Both the position numbers and the translations under genes were made by a program. Positions 1-12,110 of a DNA stretch of 64,000 nucleotides are shown here, in pieces (the stretch's first letter is position 1; every line of letters begins with the position of its first letter). Under the pieces are notes generated by a model. That model searched no databases, was not told where the DNA came from, and saw nothing but the letters and a program-made list of their open reading frames with translations. The DNA comes from Cheilinus undulatus (lineage: Eukaryota; Chordata; Actinopteri; Labriformes; Labridae), in assembly GCF_018320785.1 (NCBI RefSeq), contig NC_054877.1:35734151-35798150 (forward strand). Reading direction: 5' to 3'.

Positions 1-374
1 TTTCACAGAGCGAGGCGATGGGAAGCATGCTACTGACAGCGATCACTGCGAGCAGCGCAGCATGAGCGGACGTTATGAGCGTTCACCAGGCGTAAGTGGC
101 CCTGATTTTATAGGAGAATCTCGGACAATATAGGAAATTTGAAACAGCATGAAGGTATCTGGTTGTCAAGAAGAAGAGGCTGGCTGCGCGCTGGATCCAG
201 AGCCAACGACAGGATGAACTGAGACATTACGCGCGAGAGGTTGCCACGGGCGAGCGCTGGGTTTGACCTCTGTGGACATTTCTGGGACAAACATCTCGGT
301 GAGGATGTCTCAATGAAGAATGTGACTGAATATGACTCTCTGCAAACGGGGTGGATGAAGCCCTCGGCGGTGTC
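1..374 (+). other. lrrc52: lrrc52 leader and probable promoter region
   Basis: Sequence upstream of the lrrc52 start codon. It is richer in CpG than the intron that follows. A weak TATA-like string (TTTATAGG) lies near 109-116, but no convincing promoter motif set or transcription start can be fixed. Several upstream ATGs exist, including one at 351 in frame with the coding sequence; that one has T at -3 and would put eight extra residues before the signal peptide. Confidence 0.4.
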
Positions 375-1029
375 ATGCGTCTTGCCCCGCAGCCCAGCGC
401 GCAACCCTTGCGGCTCATAGTTCTGCTGCTCCTCCTCCTCGCCACGCGCGCGAATACATCCCCAGTGCTCTCCACGGGCTGCCCGGACAGGTGCGTGTGT
501 GATGACCAGCTGGTGGTTCAATGCGCCGGGCAGCACCTGACCACCTTCCCGGTCAACTTGCCGCTGGCCACGCGGCAGCTCATCATCTCCAATAACCGCA
601 TCGTGGAGCTGCCGCCGCTCGCGCTCAACTACCTCTCTGATCTGGTGTACCTGGACTGCAGCAACAACTCTCTAACCGAGATATCCGAATCCACGTTTGG
701 GAATCTACGGAAGTTGGCCTACCTGGACCTCTCCTTCAACACTTTGACCCGGATCGCGGACAGGACTTTCGGGCCCTTGACGAGCCTGGTGATGCTGAGG
801 ATGACAGACAATCCAGGGCTCTCGGAGATTCATCCGGACGCCTTTGCTGAAAACACGGCCCTGCAGGTGCTGGATGTGGGTCGGAACAACCTGACGGCCC
901 TAAACATCACGTCCCTGATCGCTCTACCCGCCCTGCGCTCTGTGGGGCTCAGTGGTAACCCGTGGAGTTGCGAGTGCGATAACGAGGACCTGTGCCTGTG
1001 GGTCCACCTGGAGGGCTTCAAGTTCCAAG
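375..1029 (+). CDS. lrrc52: LRRC52-like Slo-channel gamma subunit, exon 1 (extracellular LRR domain)
   Basis: Encodes residues 1-218 plus one base of codon 219. The ATG at 375 is preferred over the in-frame ATG at 351 because it has G at -3 and starts directly before a signal peptide with a six-leucine core (residues 12-24). An LRRNT cap follows (Cys36, Cys40, Cys42, Cys50), then about five or six leucine-rich repeats (residues 65-195), then the start of an LRRCT cap (NPWSCEC, Cys199 and Cys201). Sequons for N-glycosylation lie at N97, N172 and N177. The string SDLVYLDC and the two-exon plan fit LRRC52 better than LRRC26, 38 or 55. Family members are single-pass proteins that bind BK (Slo1) or Slo3 potassium channels and shift voltage gating; mammalian LRRC52 is best known with sperm Slo3. 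The donor at 1030 (GTTTTA) is weak at +3 to +6 but gives the correct phase with exon 2. An uninterrupted reading frame would stop at 1067, so splicing is required. Confidence 0.88.
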
Positions 1030-2261
1030 GTTTTAATCTCGTTTATTCTAATGTCAGCACAGCATGACCTTTACTGCTGCTTTCTCATTAGATTAAAGTA
1101 GGCTTCAGAGAGCCAATCACAGATGAGAACTGTTGTGCTCCAGTGATTAATCATTAGATAATGCTGGTTTATGTAAACTTTTGACCTTTTACTGGTTGTA
1201 TCCAGTATCCTGTAAAGGACGAGAGCCTAATTTAATACAAGACACAGAGCTGTGAGTGACCAACCTTGAAAAACTGACATCACACCCTTCAGGTGGCATG
1301 TAAAAACAGTATTTTCCTTCTTGATACTCATTCAGCATGGCCTTATACAATGTACAATACCAGCAGACTTTCAACAATAGGCTGTGATTGGTGTGAAAAA
1401 ACACAGATTGCTCTGGACTCTTATAACATTCTGCACTGTTGTTGCTTGTTATGTCAAATGTAGATTTAATTTGGTAGGGGGCTGATAAAGTATGGTATTA
1501 GAACACTTGAAGCAGTAACATTGTACACACAAATCATACTGGCATGAGTGCAAAACTAATGATTGTTGGCAGTCATTATAAATTATAATATTTTATAAAT
1601 GTAAATCTAGAATCTCATACTTATACCTAGAGTGATGGTCTTTGTAGGTTGCAGCCATGGCGAGACAGCCTTTCTCTAATGGTCTCTGTGTTTCTCCTTT
1701 AATAGCCCTCTGTTTACTAGAGCTGCTCACTTTCTAACACTTGCATATGCGTTTTTTTTTTCAATTTGAGAATTTGCAAGAAAAACATTGCCAAAGTCTG
1801 AAACTAGCATGATAAATCAGAAAAAAGATATAAAATGTAATCAAGCAAAGTGATACATTTCTATTTTTTTTTTTTTTTTTTTGATGGAGCTCTGTTTATG
1901 ACAGCCATGCTTTCTCATCATTTTGTTGCAGTCAGATGAAGCTCAGGTTAGCTGTCAGCTTAACTGGGGCCAATTTAGTGTTGATTTGGAACCAGTTTGG
2001 GATTTATTTCGGATCCAGGGATGAAAAGCTGCAAACAGAGGTATTAAATCAAAAATGAAGAGCAGCATATAGACACAAAAAGTGTGTTCCACAAATCGCA
2101 ATGTTATTTTACCTTGCATTATTTCTCTTCCATGTCGCCTGTTTACAGCTGAATTTCTGACTTCAAAGTAGCGCATTATAAAATTGATAGGGCTGTCAGC
2201 ATTCATGCATTAATCGTAATTACTTAAGTGCGTTCATATTTCTTAAGCCGCTGCAGTATCT
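1030..2261. other. lrrc52 intron 1, 5' part; no gene seen
   Basis: AT-rich intron sequence with short homopolymers, including a T tract around 1865-1882. No exon, RNA gene or classifiable transposon was recognised. Open frames here are short and lack family signatures. Confidence 0.5.
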
Positions 2262-2269
2262 CCCTGCAG

Positions 2270-2739
2270 CAGTGTTAACTTCATCGACTAAAACTATGCC
2301 TAAAGATGTTCATCAGTACACTCTTTCCATGAGAAAGACTAGACTAAAACTAGCCAAGAATACAACTTTGATGACTAAAACTGGCAAAACAAAAATCCAG
2401 ATTACTTCAAGAAGACTAAAACTAGACTAAAATGTAAATTAGTTTTCATCAGAATTCAAAATCACGTTTCTCCACCATGGGTAAATCTGTCAGAATATAA
2501 TGCATCTGTATCTACTCTACCTCTCAGCTGTAGAAAGCAGGGACCCCAGGTTTGGTAGAGTGCACAGAACACAGAACATTGACTAAAATTTGAGGACTTT
2601 TTATGGACTAAAACTGTTTTAAACTTTTTGTTGACTAATACTATAAAGGGCAGAAATGACCAAAATGTGGCTATAACTAAAAGGCATTGAATCTAAAGAC
2701 TATGACTAAAATTAAAAATAGCTGTCAAAATTAACACTC
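2270..2739. mobile_element. hAT-like non-autonomous DNA transposon, 470 bp
   Basis: The left end reads CAGTGTTAACTTC and the right end AAAATTAACACTC, forming imperfect terminal inverted repeats. Perfect 8-bp direct repeats CCCTGCAG flank it at 2262-2269 and 2740-2747; duplications of that length are the hAT hallmark. The interior repeats ACTAAAACT-type motifs and has no transposase frame. Sequence of the same style recurs at about 9220-9345. Recent enough for the target duplication to be intact. Confidence 0.85.
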
Positions 2740-3164
2740 CCCTGCAGCCACAGTGAAATAATGCCACCACTGCTCCTTACATTGGCAATTTTAGACCCTT
2801 TTTAGATGTACAGAAGCATCTAAATGACCTCTCAGCACCCCCCTCAGCTTTTAAAAATCTTGTATAGAAATTATAAATACGCAAGTGAACATAGATTTAG
2901 AAAGATCAGGAAAGCGCGAGTTGTTGAAGAATTTGATAGAGCTTCAGCCCATTCATGTGTGTAAAATGGCATACTGAAGTTTAACTTTAGCACAAAGTAA
3001 AGAAAGAGGTGAGCTAGAGGTTGTTTTGCCCTCTAGCTCACTAGCTAACATCAATTCAATCAGGAGAGACTTAATATTAGTTGAACAATAATTTACTTTA
3101 CAAACCTAATGAAATAGAAATGTGCAGTCCTTGGCGATTAGACTCAATCATGATGGCTTCATGT

Positions 3165-3660
3165 ACAGTGCTTAATAAATTTATTAGACCACCAACCAAA
3201 GTAAGGTTTATGCCACAGCTGCCCTAAATTAACAGCATTGGTAATTACCAAAATCATTTTTTATGTTTTTTGCAATGGTTAATACACCAATATGTAGAAG
3301 CTCTTTAACCCAAATGATATTTTTAATGCTAAAATACAATTATTATTGTTATCCATGAATTTTCAAATTTACTGATTTACAAAAACTGAAAAAATAGTAA
3401 AGCACATTATTATTTCTGAGTAATATGTCAAATTGTAGTTATTTACTTGCATTCCTGAACAGAAAAAATAGTTTTAGTGGTTGAATGTTATGCTTGATTA
3501 ATTAATTCATGACTACTCAGAGAAGCCCAGTGAGCTGGCTCAAATTTGGGTATAAAAAGGTGAATTCAGTTTGAAATTCCTCATTCCTGTTCAAAATGGT
3601 AAAACGTCTAGAGCTCACTGAAAATGAAGGAGTCCGCATTAAAGCACCAAATGAATAATG
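3165..3660 (+). mobile_element. Tc1-like transposon, 5' fragment
   Basis: Starts with ACAGTGCTTAATAAATTTAT, which I recognise as the terminus of a common fish Tc1-like family. At 3596 an ATG opens the typical N-terminus of a Tc1 transposase (MVKRLELTENE), but a stop comes after 20 codons and no DDE domain follows. It is a truncated, dead copy. Confidence 0.6.
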
Positions 3661-3956
3661 AAATACTGGAGTTTATAGGATTTAGCCTGTAATAGCAGCT
3701 GTCAGCATTAAGCGGCTTGATTGTAGTAATAAAATATTGTGATTCTTTGTGAGACTTCTTTGGATGCAGTTAAACTGAAAACAACCCTGCCCTGATGGGT
3801 TTCTCAGCTGAGGGAATAATTATCATTATATGGACACCAATAATCTCCTTACTCTATTCATCACTTGGCTTTAAGCTGCTGAAATGTAGCAGTCCTTCAT
3901 TAACAGAGGCTTAGACAGCTTGATGTCATCTAGTATCATTTGGTTTGCATTGGTTG

Positions 3957-6121
3957 GTGCTTCAACTCTTCTGGGATGGCTTTCCACAAGGTTTAGGAGT
4001 GTGTTTATGGGAATTTTTGACCATTCTTCCAGAAGCGCATTTGTGAGGTCAAACACTGATGTTGGATGAGAAGGCCTGGCTCTCAGTCTCTGCTCTAATT
4101 CATCCCAAAGGTGTTCTATGGGGTTGAGGTCAGGACTCTGTGCAGGCCAGTCAAGTTCATCCACACCAAACTCTCTCATCCATGTCTTTATGGGCCTTTC
4201 TTTGTGCACTGGTGCACAGTCATGTTGGAACAAGAAGGGGCTATCCCTAAACTGTTCCCACGAAGTTGGGAGCATGGAATTGTCTAGAATTTCTTGGTAT
4301 GCTGAAGCATTCAGAGTTCCTTTCACTGGAAGTAAGGGGCCAAGCTCAGCTCCTGAAAAACAATCCCACACCATAATCCCCCCTCTACCAAACTTTACAC
4401 TTGGCACAGTGCAGTCCAGACAAGTACCGTTCTCCTGGCAACTGCCAAACCCAGACTCATCCATCAGATTGTCAGATGGAGAAGCACGATTCATCACTCC
4501 AGAGAACACGTCTCCACTGTTCCAGAGTCCAGTGGCAGCGTGCTTTACACCACTGCATCCGACGCTTTGCATTGCACTTGGTGATGTATGGCTTGGATGC
4601 AGCTGCTCGGCCATGGAAACCCATTCCATGAAGCCCTCTACACACTGTTCTTGAGCTAATCTGAAGGCCACATGAAGTTTGGAGGTCTGTAGTGATTGAC
4701 TCTGCAGAAAGTTGGCGACCTCTGCGCACTATGCGCCTCAGCATCCTACCACTTTGTGGCTGAGTTGCTGTCGTTCCCAATCACTTTGTTATAATACCAC
4801 TGATAGTTGACTGTGGAATATTTAGGAGCGAGGAAATTTCATGACTGGACTTGTTGCACAGTTGACATCCTAACACAGTACCGAGCTGGAATTGGCCTAT
4901 GGCTAAGCCACGCCCCCTCCACTCACTCGGACAAACACTTACCATTCCTTGACAGGCGCTATGGCATGTGTCACAGTAGGAGACATTTTGCAGGAGGTCA
5001 TTGATGATTTTGGAGACAGAAAGATCACATATCATCTAGAAGTCATCAAAAGGGTCTAAACTACGCATTAGAGGGATATATTAATCATTTTATTGCTGAG
5101 AAGGTTGATAAAAAGCTTCAGGTGCAAACGTGATAAACCGCATCTCGTTGCCATGACCATCTCAGACAACAAGATAGAGAATAAGCATCAAAGTGCCACT
5201 GAAGTTAAGGTTTTTGGCTCAGAATATGAGAAAAATATAATGGCCTTTTTACCATCTCTACCAAGAGTGTCTCTCCGTTAGTTCGGTGCTACAGTATTTA
5301 CATTGAATCATTCAGCGTAACGTTTGCCAACCTTTATCTCAGCTATTACAGACAAGTTAATGAAGCTAAGCTCCAGAAGTTAACGTTAGTTTAACTAGAG
5401 CCCTTTGAACAACAGCTAACAATGACGTACAATCACCAAAGTACAAAAACTAGAACAAAATAGACCAATGAACTCCCAACAAACAAAGTGCCATATTGAA
5501 GAATGCACCTAGGAGCTAACGTTAGGCTAACTTTAGCTCACGTTAGAGATGTTAAAGATAACTTTGTATTTCTTTCCAGCAAAGTGACAATATGTTGCCT
5601 TACCTTTGAACAGATGTAGACATCCTTGTTAATTTTATTCATGTTGAGTTGATGTTGTGGTCTACCACACAACTTCATCCAAAGAAGACACTTTTCTCGG
5701 TTGAGGGGAGATTAGGAAAAGGTAAAAAATACACCCTGTCGCCCAGCCTCCCAGGATGCGTTGTGTCAGAGTTACGTGTATCCCATGAACGCCGTTTGAC
5801 CATTTTTTAACTTAAAACTCCTAAAACCCAACGAAAACTAACTTTCTGCAATGCATTTCAATGGACGTCCAGGCAGAAGATGTCTAAGTGTATGGGAATG
5901 GCTATACACACTGTGATTGGCTCATTGCGTTTGAGGGCGGGACTTAGCCATAGGTCAATTCACTGTGCTCCTGAGAGCGACCCGTTCTTTCACAAATGTT
6001 CATAGAAACAGTCTGCATGCCCAGGTGCTTGATTTTTTACAAATTTGGCCATGGAAGTGATTGGAACACCTGATTTCAATTATTTGGATGGGTGAGTGAA
6101 TACTTTTGGCAATATAGTGTA
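3957..6121 (-). mobile_element. Tc1-like transposon (DD34E), decayed and interrupted by another element
   Basis: The minus strand carries a recognisable fish Tc1 transposase in several broken frames. The C-terminal catalytic part lies at about 3957-4671 and includes [29 protein letters not shown] and [11 protein letters not shown]; the middle part is in another frame up to 4780, and N-terminal helix-turn-helix coding lies near 4800-4893. About 30 bases normally found near 4750 appear to be deleted. The left terminus is missing: recognisable Tc1 sequence begins abruptly near 3957. The right inverted-repeat end, ending in GGCAATATAGTGTA, is at 6107-6121. The stretch 4894-5956 is a later insertion, and the Tc1 sequence resumes on its far side. 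Not functional. Confidence 0.85.
4894..5956. mobile_element. 1.06 kb DNA transposon nested in the Tc1 copy
   Basis: The left end reads GGCCTATGGCTAAGCCACGC and the right end, reverse-complemented, GACCTATGGCTAAGTCCCGC, so there are terminal inverted repeats of about 22 bp. AATT occurs on both sides (4890-4893 and 5957-5960), and joining the flanks rebuilds continuous Tc1 sequence. The interior has no recognised protein; a 62-codon frame at 5093-5281 carries no known domain. The superfamily is uncertain. Confidence 0.75.
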
Positions 6122-8860
6122 TGTAAGAAGCACGGCCTCTGAGGAAATCTGAGGTTGAAATCTGTAAGTGGGGTGACGGGATGATTCTAAGGTACCACAA
6201 ATGTTCTGCATGGCAGAGCACAGCTGGAAGTGGGGAACAAGAAGTGAGAGGTAAACGGTATGCATATTTTAAATCTTGGAAAGGCATTGGCCTGTCATTG
6301 CTGATTACATCTGAAAGGTAATTTATGCTGCAATGTGAGAATTGAATTGCTTTGTTTTTCCACCTAGAGCCGCAAGTGTTTAATAATTGGGAATGTCTGA
6401 GACGTATGAACTTTAGCAGGTGAGACAGATAAAGACTGACAGGTGCAACAAAAATACAAAAAAAACAACACAAGCTTTCTCTAAGGTATGTTTTAAAAGG
6501 ATTTTTATTTAGCTGTTTCTAATTGATTATAGATTAGATGAACATTTGCTTTACTGATAAACTTAACTTCACTCTTCCATGTCTCAGTCTTTGTACTCTC
6601 TGCTATGACAAATTGCTTTCATCTAACCTAATCTAATTTGGTCTAATCTGATAAATTAAACAAATATTGATGTTGCCAGGTTGTAAAAGATTTCTCCACA
6701 GGTCTGACTAATCTGCTATGAGGGAAATTTTGCCACTAGGCCCCTTTAATATCTTACGTTTTCAGAGGAAAGTTACTGCTTGTAAACTGATCAAACGTGT
6801 CCAGAATATGAAACAAATATGATCATAGCTTGAGATAAAAATAAAAGATTAAATCACTGGACCCTCAACATGACGGGGCCTAAAGATGACGTCATGAAAT
6901 ACCTTAAGGGCCTCTTCCTGCCACTTTGTATTTACAACCATGTACTTTGCCTCATATATCTTTCAATTAAATTAGCATGAACTAGTTAACACAGCACCAC
7001 CAGAGCCTTCAGGGCTGTTCGCCTTTAAGGAGTGAATGACTCCGTACTAATATGTTTTCCAGCACATGCAGAGCTGCTAGAATTCCTGCACATCATGTTA
7101 CTTAGAAACGCCCTGTCATGTCTGCACAGCTGATACAGTCACACCATCGCCTCACACTGTTTTATGTTGCACATACAGTTGTGTGGTGAAAATAACAGTG
7201 CCGTATGTTTGCCGTCGTGTAGTTCTTTGAAGTCTGCAAAGTTCAGCCCTTCTCTCAGCTCTCAGCATGATGAGACGCAGGTGACAGCAGTGCAGCTTGA
7301 CAGCTCTCAGACTATCAGATAACAAAGAAGGGGAAAGAGGATCGGGAGCCATTTGATTTCTCTTCACAAAAGCGGGTTGTTCATTAATTCAGCTGTGCAG
7401 TTTTGTGCAAAAGTAGAGTCTTTTTTATCTTGAAATGACCGATCAATCCCTTTTTAATCCAGTCTTTGGGACACTTTGCTGCAAATGTGATAAATGGATC
7501 ACAGTTTCTGCATCAAATATCGATCCCTTCCTTCTGTTTTATTACTGTCAGGCTGATTAATCTGTCTCATATTCAACAATCTTTCTTACTTGGAGTTAAT
7601 GTGCTCATGCTTCAGAGTGGATGTGTCACTATGCAAAAGGGCAGCTGCTATTTATAGTGAGTCTTACCGAGCAAGAAGCCAGTCATAACTCCAACACCAT
7701 AGCTATAATACACCCGCCACACTTTCTGGAAAAGGCATCCCCTGCTCCTCTCTCACCCACTCATACACACACATGCTATAGTAAACCATAGCCCCTGTGT
7801 AGCTTAGGCCAAATCCATAACAAGTCCAGCAAGAGCTGTCCTATTTTCCTGCTGCTTTGTCTAGTTTAATTTGGAGAGGAGCCTCTTCTAGTGACAGCTG
7901 CCAACAAGGGAGAAGGCGGACACAAAGACACACTCACTATCTACCTCTGTTATGTATGCACACAGTGCATCTATCTAATCAGACAGGAAGTCAATCTCAA
8001 TCATATCTCTTAAACTACTGTTGGCATCTAAAGCATGAGTATTAATTTCTAACTCTGTAAATACATGCAGTTGCCATGTTTGTACAATGTCAGGCTCAGG
8101 TGAGAGGCTTTAATGCTGTAAGGATGCCATACTGCCCTGTTTTATAAAGCACACAGGATAAATGCAGGGAATTGGTCAAAACTTTACAGATTAAAACAGA
8201 AAAATGCAGAGTGATATGAGGCTATAGTGCAAAGTAAAGCAACATTAGCTATTATAGATAGGGAGAAGAAAGGCTAGCTAATAGTACAAACCCATGTCTG
8301 TATTTTAAACTTGCTAAATGAGTTAGATGTTTACTTTTTAAACGTCATTCATGCATCAGTGGATATGTGAAGAATCTGATAGCAGGTGGGGAGACTACAG
8401 CCCCTGCTGCCACAGAGCAATCGCTGGCTTAAAGTCTGTAGGAGCACAACACCAGTCTCATATTTTATGACTTTTCTCCTCTCTAGTTACAGCCCAAATT
8501 CACAGAGCGGCTCATTTACAATTCCCTGTCATCAAAGGATGAAAAACACACCATGAATTGTGATTTTTAAAGTGTTAGAAGTACAAAACAACACAGTAAT
8601 GTTCAATCACATTGCTAGTTTTCTAATCTACTGACATTTAGTCTCTGGGGTTGTTTTCATTCAAACAGAGATGCTGTCATCAATAATGCATTTCTGCAGA
8701 CAAATTAAAAAAAATCTCTTCATTGTTTCTCGTTTGCCTAATTGGGAACAAATATCTTTACTTTAGAGTTAAGTAGCTCAAAGAAAATAAATGTTTTAAT
8801 GAAAAGTAAAGCCTTAAATGCTATCACTTTATTGACTAAAACTGGATTCAATTTTTTTTA
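6122..8860. other. lrrc52 intron; no gene seen
   Basis: AT-rich intron DNA with no recognised exon or complete transposon. A perfect CRE-type octamer (TGACGTCA) is present at 6887-6894 without other promoter signs. Frames at 7152-7367 (minus) and 7466-7657 (plus) have no domain signature. Confidence 0.45.
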
Positions 8861-8993
8861 GTGTGTGTGTGTATATATTTACATATATATATTTACACAC
8901 ACATATATATATATATTTACACACATATATATATACATATATATATACATATATATACGTATATATATACATATATATATATGTATATATACA
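8861..8993. repeat. (TG)n/(AT)n compound microsatellite
   Basis: Alternating GT, TATA and ACAC dinucleotide runs over about 130 bp, including several ACATATATAT blocks. The Tyr/Ile/His-rich frames seen here on both strands are by-products of the dinucleotide repeat. Confidence 0.95.
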
Positions 8994-9219
8994 TTTACTG
9001 ACAAAAGAAAATTGTGGGTCTACTTTAAAAAAAAATGCTCCAACTGGTAGCAAGCAACTGAATAAAATTTTTCTATTTCACATTATATTAATAAGTTTAA
9101 CTTGTAACTTCATGCATCTGTTAATATGAGTCAAAAAAGGCTTGTTAGCAGCTGAGGCAGGTTTTAAAGGTCTATTTTACATTTTGGCTCATAAAATTAT
9201 TTCAAAGAAATGATTTTGT

Positions 9220-9345
9220 TTTGACTAAAGGTAGAGACAAAAATGTAAAGACTTTTATTGACTAACTAGACTAAAATGTTTTAGAGTTTTCATCAACTAA
9301 AACTAGACTGAATAAGTAGACCAAAAAATGGCATACAGTATTTCA
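9220..9345. repeat. Degenerate copy of the ACTAAAACT hAT-like family
   Basis: Contains TTGACTAACTAGACTAAAA and CATCAACTAAAACTAGACTG, the same internal motifs as the 2270-2739 element. A short related piece (ATTGACTAAAACTGGATTC) lies before the microsatellite at about 8831, so the two may be one old copy split by the AT run. No termini are visible. Confidence 0.45.
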
Positions 9346-9370
9346 ACGAAAAAAATTAGCATTACATCCC

Positions 9371-10780
9371 AAACACATACAAACCCACGAGCTGAAGCAA
9401 TGTTCATTTTAAAGAGTATGACTATGATTATGGTGTTGAATAACTTTTAGCAGACTTTTTCATTTGACTTTCAAGCTGAAGATATGTGCTGCAGCTTAAT
9501 GTCGCAGAGAAAGCCGTCTTCCCAAAGGCACTTTGATGAACTGATAAAGAGCAGTCTTTCAGTGAAGATATTCTTGTGGATTCTTAAGACTTCTCCAAGC
9601 AGAAGATAATAAAGTGACGTCATGGAGGTTTGGCTGAGCTATTTAAAACCTTGTATATAAGACACAAATATGACATTAATGTCAGATTTCAAAGCTTAAG
9701 AAAAGATGCTTGTCTTGTTTCCCACAGGGATGATGCTGCTAAGATTTGGCTCTTTTTAGGTTTCTGTTACAAGCTTGCCCACCAACACTGGATACTAAAA
9801 GACAAGGAGAAAATAGCAGGCAGGAATATCTTGGGGGGGCAACAACAAAACAATAAACAGAACCTCTCTACCTCTCTTAAGGATCTTGAGAAAGTTAAAT
9901 ATGGATCTATAAATACTTAAGTTGCCAGAGTCGAGCATCGGCTTTTTAAGTAGAGGTTTAATTACAACTACTTTAATGACAGTGGCATATATATTCTGTG
10001 AGTAATAACAGACTGATCATGTCCAGAATAGACGTGCTAATGAGAGGAAAGTCTGTCTTAATCAGCTTAAGGCTGGCTCAGACTAAATTTTTTTTGGTCT
10101 TTCACGACTGCACCCTGTCAGCATATGCAACGAAAGTCTTATCCTGTCTTGGCTAACTGACTGGCCGCACTACAAGTGCAATCCTGACTGCTTATCGTAT
10201 GCTGACATCACCACTGTCTCCTGGACTGTGTGCGAGTTCACAGGACATCGGGGAGGTGGGTCAAAGAGTATAAAACATTGCTACAACAGAAGTGCTCTAT
10301 AGGATGTTAACAGCCTTTTGCATAGAAAAGAAGAGAACAGACAAGAAACAAGTATTGATTATATTATGGATTATGTATAACAACTGTTGATAAGTCCTGA
10401 TATATCATATATATATCCCCCGCATAGAAGGATATATTTATGACAATGCGTACTGAATACAATAAAATTAGCTCAACTGCAATTAATCCAAAGTAGCATT
10501 AATCTGAATATGAGGGTCCAACAAGTTATGCTATAAAGGAGGAGGCTGGGGTGGAGGCGGTTAAGTTTTGCCAGCAGCAGCAGCATGGTGCATCAACATT
10601 AATGCAAGCAGGGATTAGTGAGAAGTACATCATATTTGAATACACCACTATGTTGAGAGAAAGAGCTGTGATTGGCCGTGGAGGCTGGAAGGTGATAATT
10701 TGGATCAGCTGGCTGTCAGCTGATCACAGCTGGGCATGTGACTATTGCGTCCAGCATGAATTAATGCTGAGCCGCATTAA
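9371..10780. other. lrrc52 intron; no gene seen
   Basis: No exon or domain is recognised. A perfect CRE-type octamer occurs at 9615-9622. The stretch from about 10530 begins with AAAGGAGGAGGCTGGGGTGG, which closely resembles AAAGGAGGAGCTGGGGTGG near 14991, so a short repeat family may be present twice in the same direction. Confidence 0.4.
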
Positions 10781-10784
10781 ACCA

Positions 10785-11095
10785 GATGAAAACCCTTTGT
10801 GGTCGAGATCTCTTTTACAAGAGAGTGCTTCTGACCTCTTGGCCTGGCCAACACATATCTACAACAATAATTTAAACAATTCAGAAAGTTCAAACTGATT
10901 TAAAGTGCAGGATTTGAGTTCATAATAATTTAAAAACACAGGCACTGGTCAGTGGTTTTACATTATCAATCATTTCAGATTGCACGAAAGACGTCAAGTG
11001 AAATTGGTTCTGACAATTTCACATCTGTTTGGAGAGCACTCCATGCAGGGCAGAAAAACTGAATTCTCTTTTCCCTAATTCAGTCCTGACACAGG
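10785..11095. repeat. Interspersed repeat, copy 1 of 2 (AACCAGATGAAAAC family)
   Basis: Aligns by eye with 42339-42650: both have AACCAGATGAAAA, GTCGAGATCTCTTTTA or a near form, then a CTGGCCAA motif, AAACACAGGCACTG or AAACACAGGTACTG, and a CAAGTGAAAT motif in the same order. It is a widespread fish repeat; I cannot place it in a named class. Confidence 0.6.
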
Positions 11096-11779
11096 AAACA
11101 AGCAGATGGAAAATGTCACCAGAATGCAACGTTGTTATCAGGTTGGTGTCAAACTTCAAAACAATGTAAGAAAAATTCTGACGTGCTTGTCTTATTGAGT
11201 TGTAGTCGTGGGGCGTCTTGGACGCATTGTTGATTATGTCACACTACCTGATGTTCATAATCAGGCTGACGTTTGACAACGAGCTGGGACAATGTAGTCA
11301 TGCAAAGATCTTCTGGCAAAACTCGTGTAGTCTGACGGGATGGGAATTGAGAACCAGTTCCATTTGAGAAGTGGTTCCGATTGGTTCAATCCACCAACAT
11401 CATTTACATTTAATCATTACAATTCCCGTATCAGTGCCTTACTTCTGGATGCCTTGAAAAACAAGCTTCACAAGAGAGAGTCAGCGGGACCAACAACAAA
11501 GAAGTCAAGGAAGTAAACATGGCGGACAGTCACAAAAACAGGCTAAAGTGGTCCAATGTGTGGCTTCATTTCTCAAAAAATGACATGGTCTGTGCAACTT
11601 CTGTTAACCCCTGAAAGCCCGGAGAAAGGAATTGAAAAGGGAATTAATAAAGAGTTTAATCGATAAGCAGAATTGATAATGGCATCAATATATCAATAAT
11701 ATCCTATCAACTCTCATCACTAGATGGAATTGGGTTTAAAACTCTGGTTGATGACTTAGATGAAAAAACAATTGAACTT

Positions 11780-12110
11780 ATTTCTTATCTGTTTTTTAAA
11801 GCTAAGTGTACCGTACCAGAGATCAAGGATGAATCAGCATCTGGGGGAGAAAAGAAGATTAGTTTGTCTCTAATTTTTATAATTTCATCCCGTGAAAACA
11901 TCGCAGCTAAGATATAAAAGAATGCAGGGCTCAGTGGGGCTGTGACTGTCTGCCTGGCTACAGTGCTGAAAAGGTGTCTGGGATTGTTTTTCCTCTCTTT
12001 AATTAAAGTAAAGTAATAGGCAGCCCGAGCATGCCGCAGGACCTTCATGTGGTTATTATGATTATGCTGCCGGAGTGCATGTAATTCTTCTGCCACATTC
12101 TTTCAAATGT
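11780..12110 (-). mobile_element. LINE ORF2 fragment
   Basis: The minus-strand frame 11785-12096 contains HMKVLRHARAAYYFTLIKE and KNNPRHLFSTVARQT. This resembles the linker between endonuclease and reverse transcriptase in CR1/L2-type fish LINEs (commonly ARxxYYxxLI...NNPxxLFSTVxRLT). Neither flanking domain is present, so it is an internal scrap of a dead element. Confidence 0.6.

Noticed and set aside
351-374. Upstream in-frame ATG of lrrc52
   Set aside because: T at -3, and it would put eight residues with no family match ahead of the signal peptide. The ATG at 375 is preferred.
4118-4654. 178-codon plus-strand frame
   Set aside because: It is the antisense of the Tc1 transposase catalytic region on the minus strand.
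8829-9129. Tyr/Ile/His-rich frames on both strands
   Set aside because: Created by the TA/CA dinucleotide repeat.
6887-9622. Perfect CRE octamers at 6887-6894 and 9615-9622 in the lrrc52 intron
   Set aside because: About one such octamer is expected by chance in a window of this size. No CCAAT, GC box or exon nearby, so no promoter is called.
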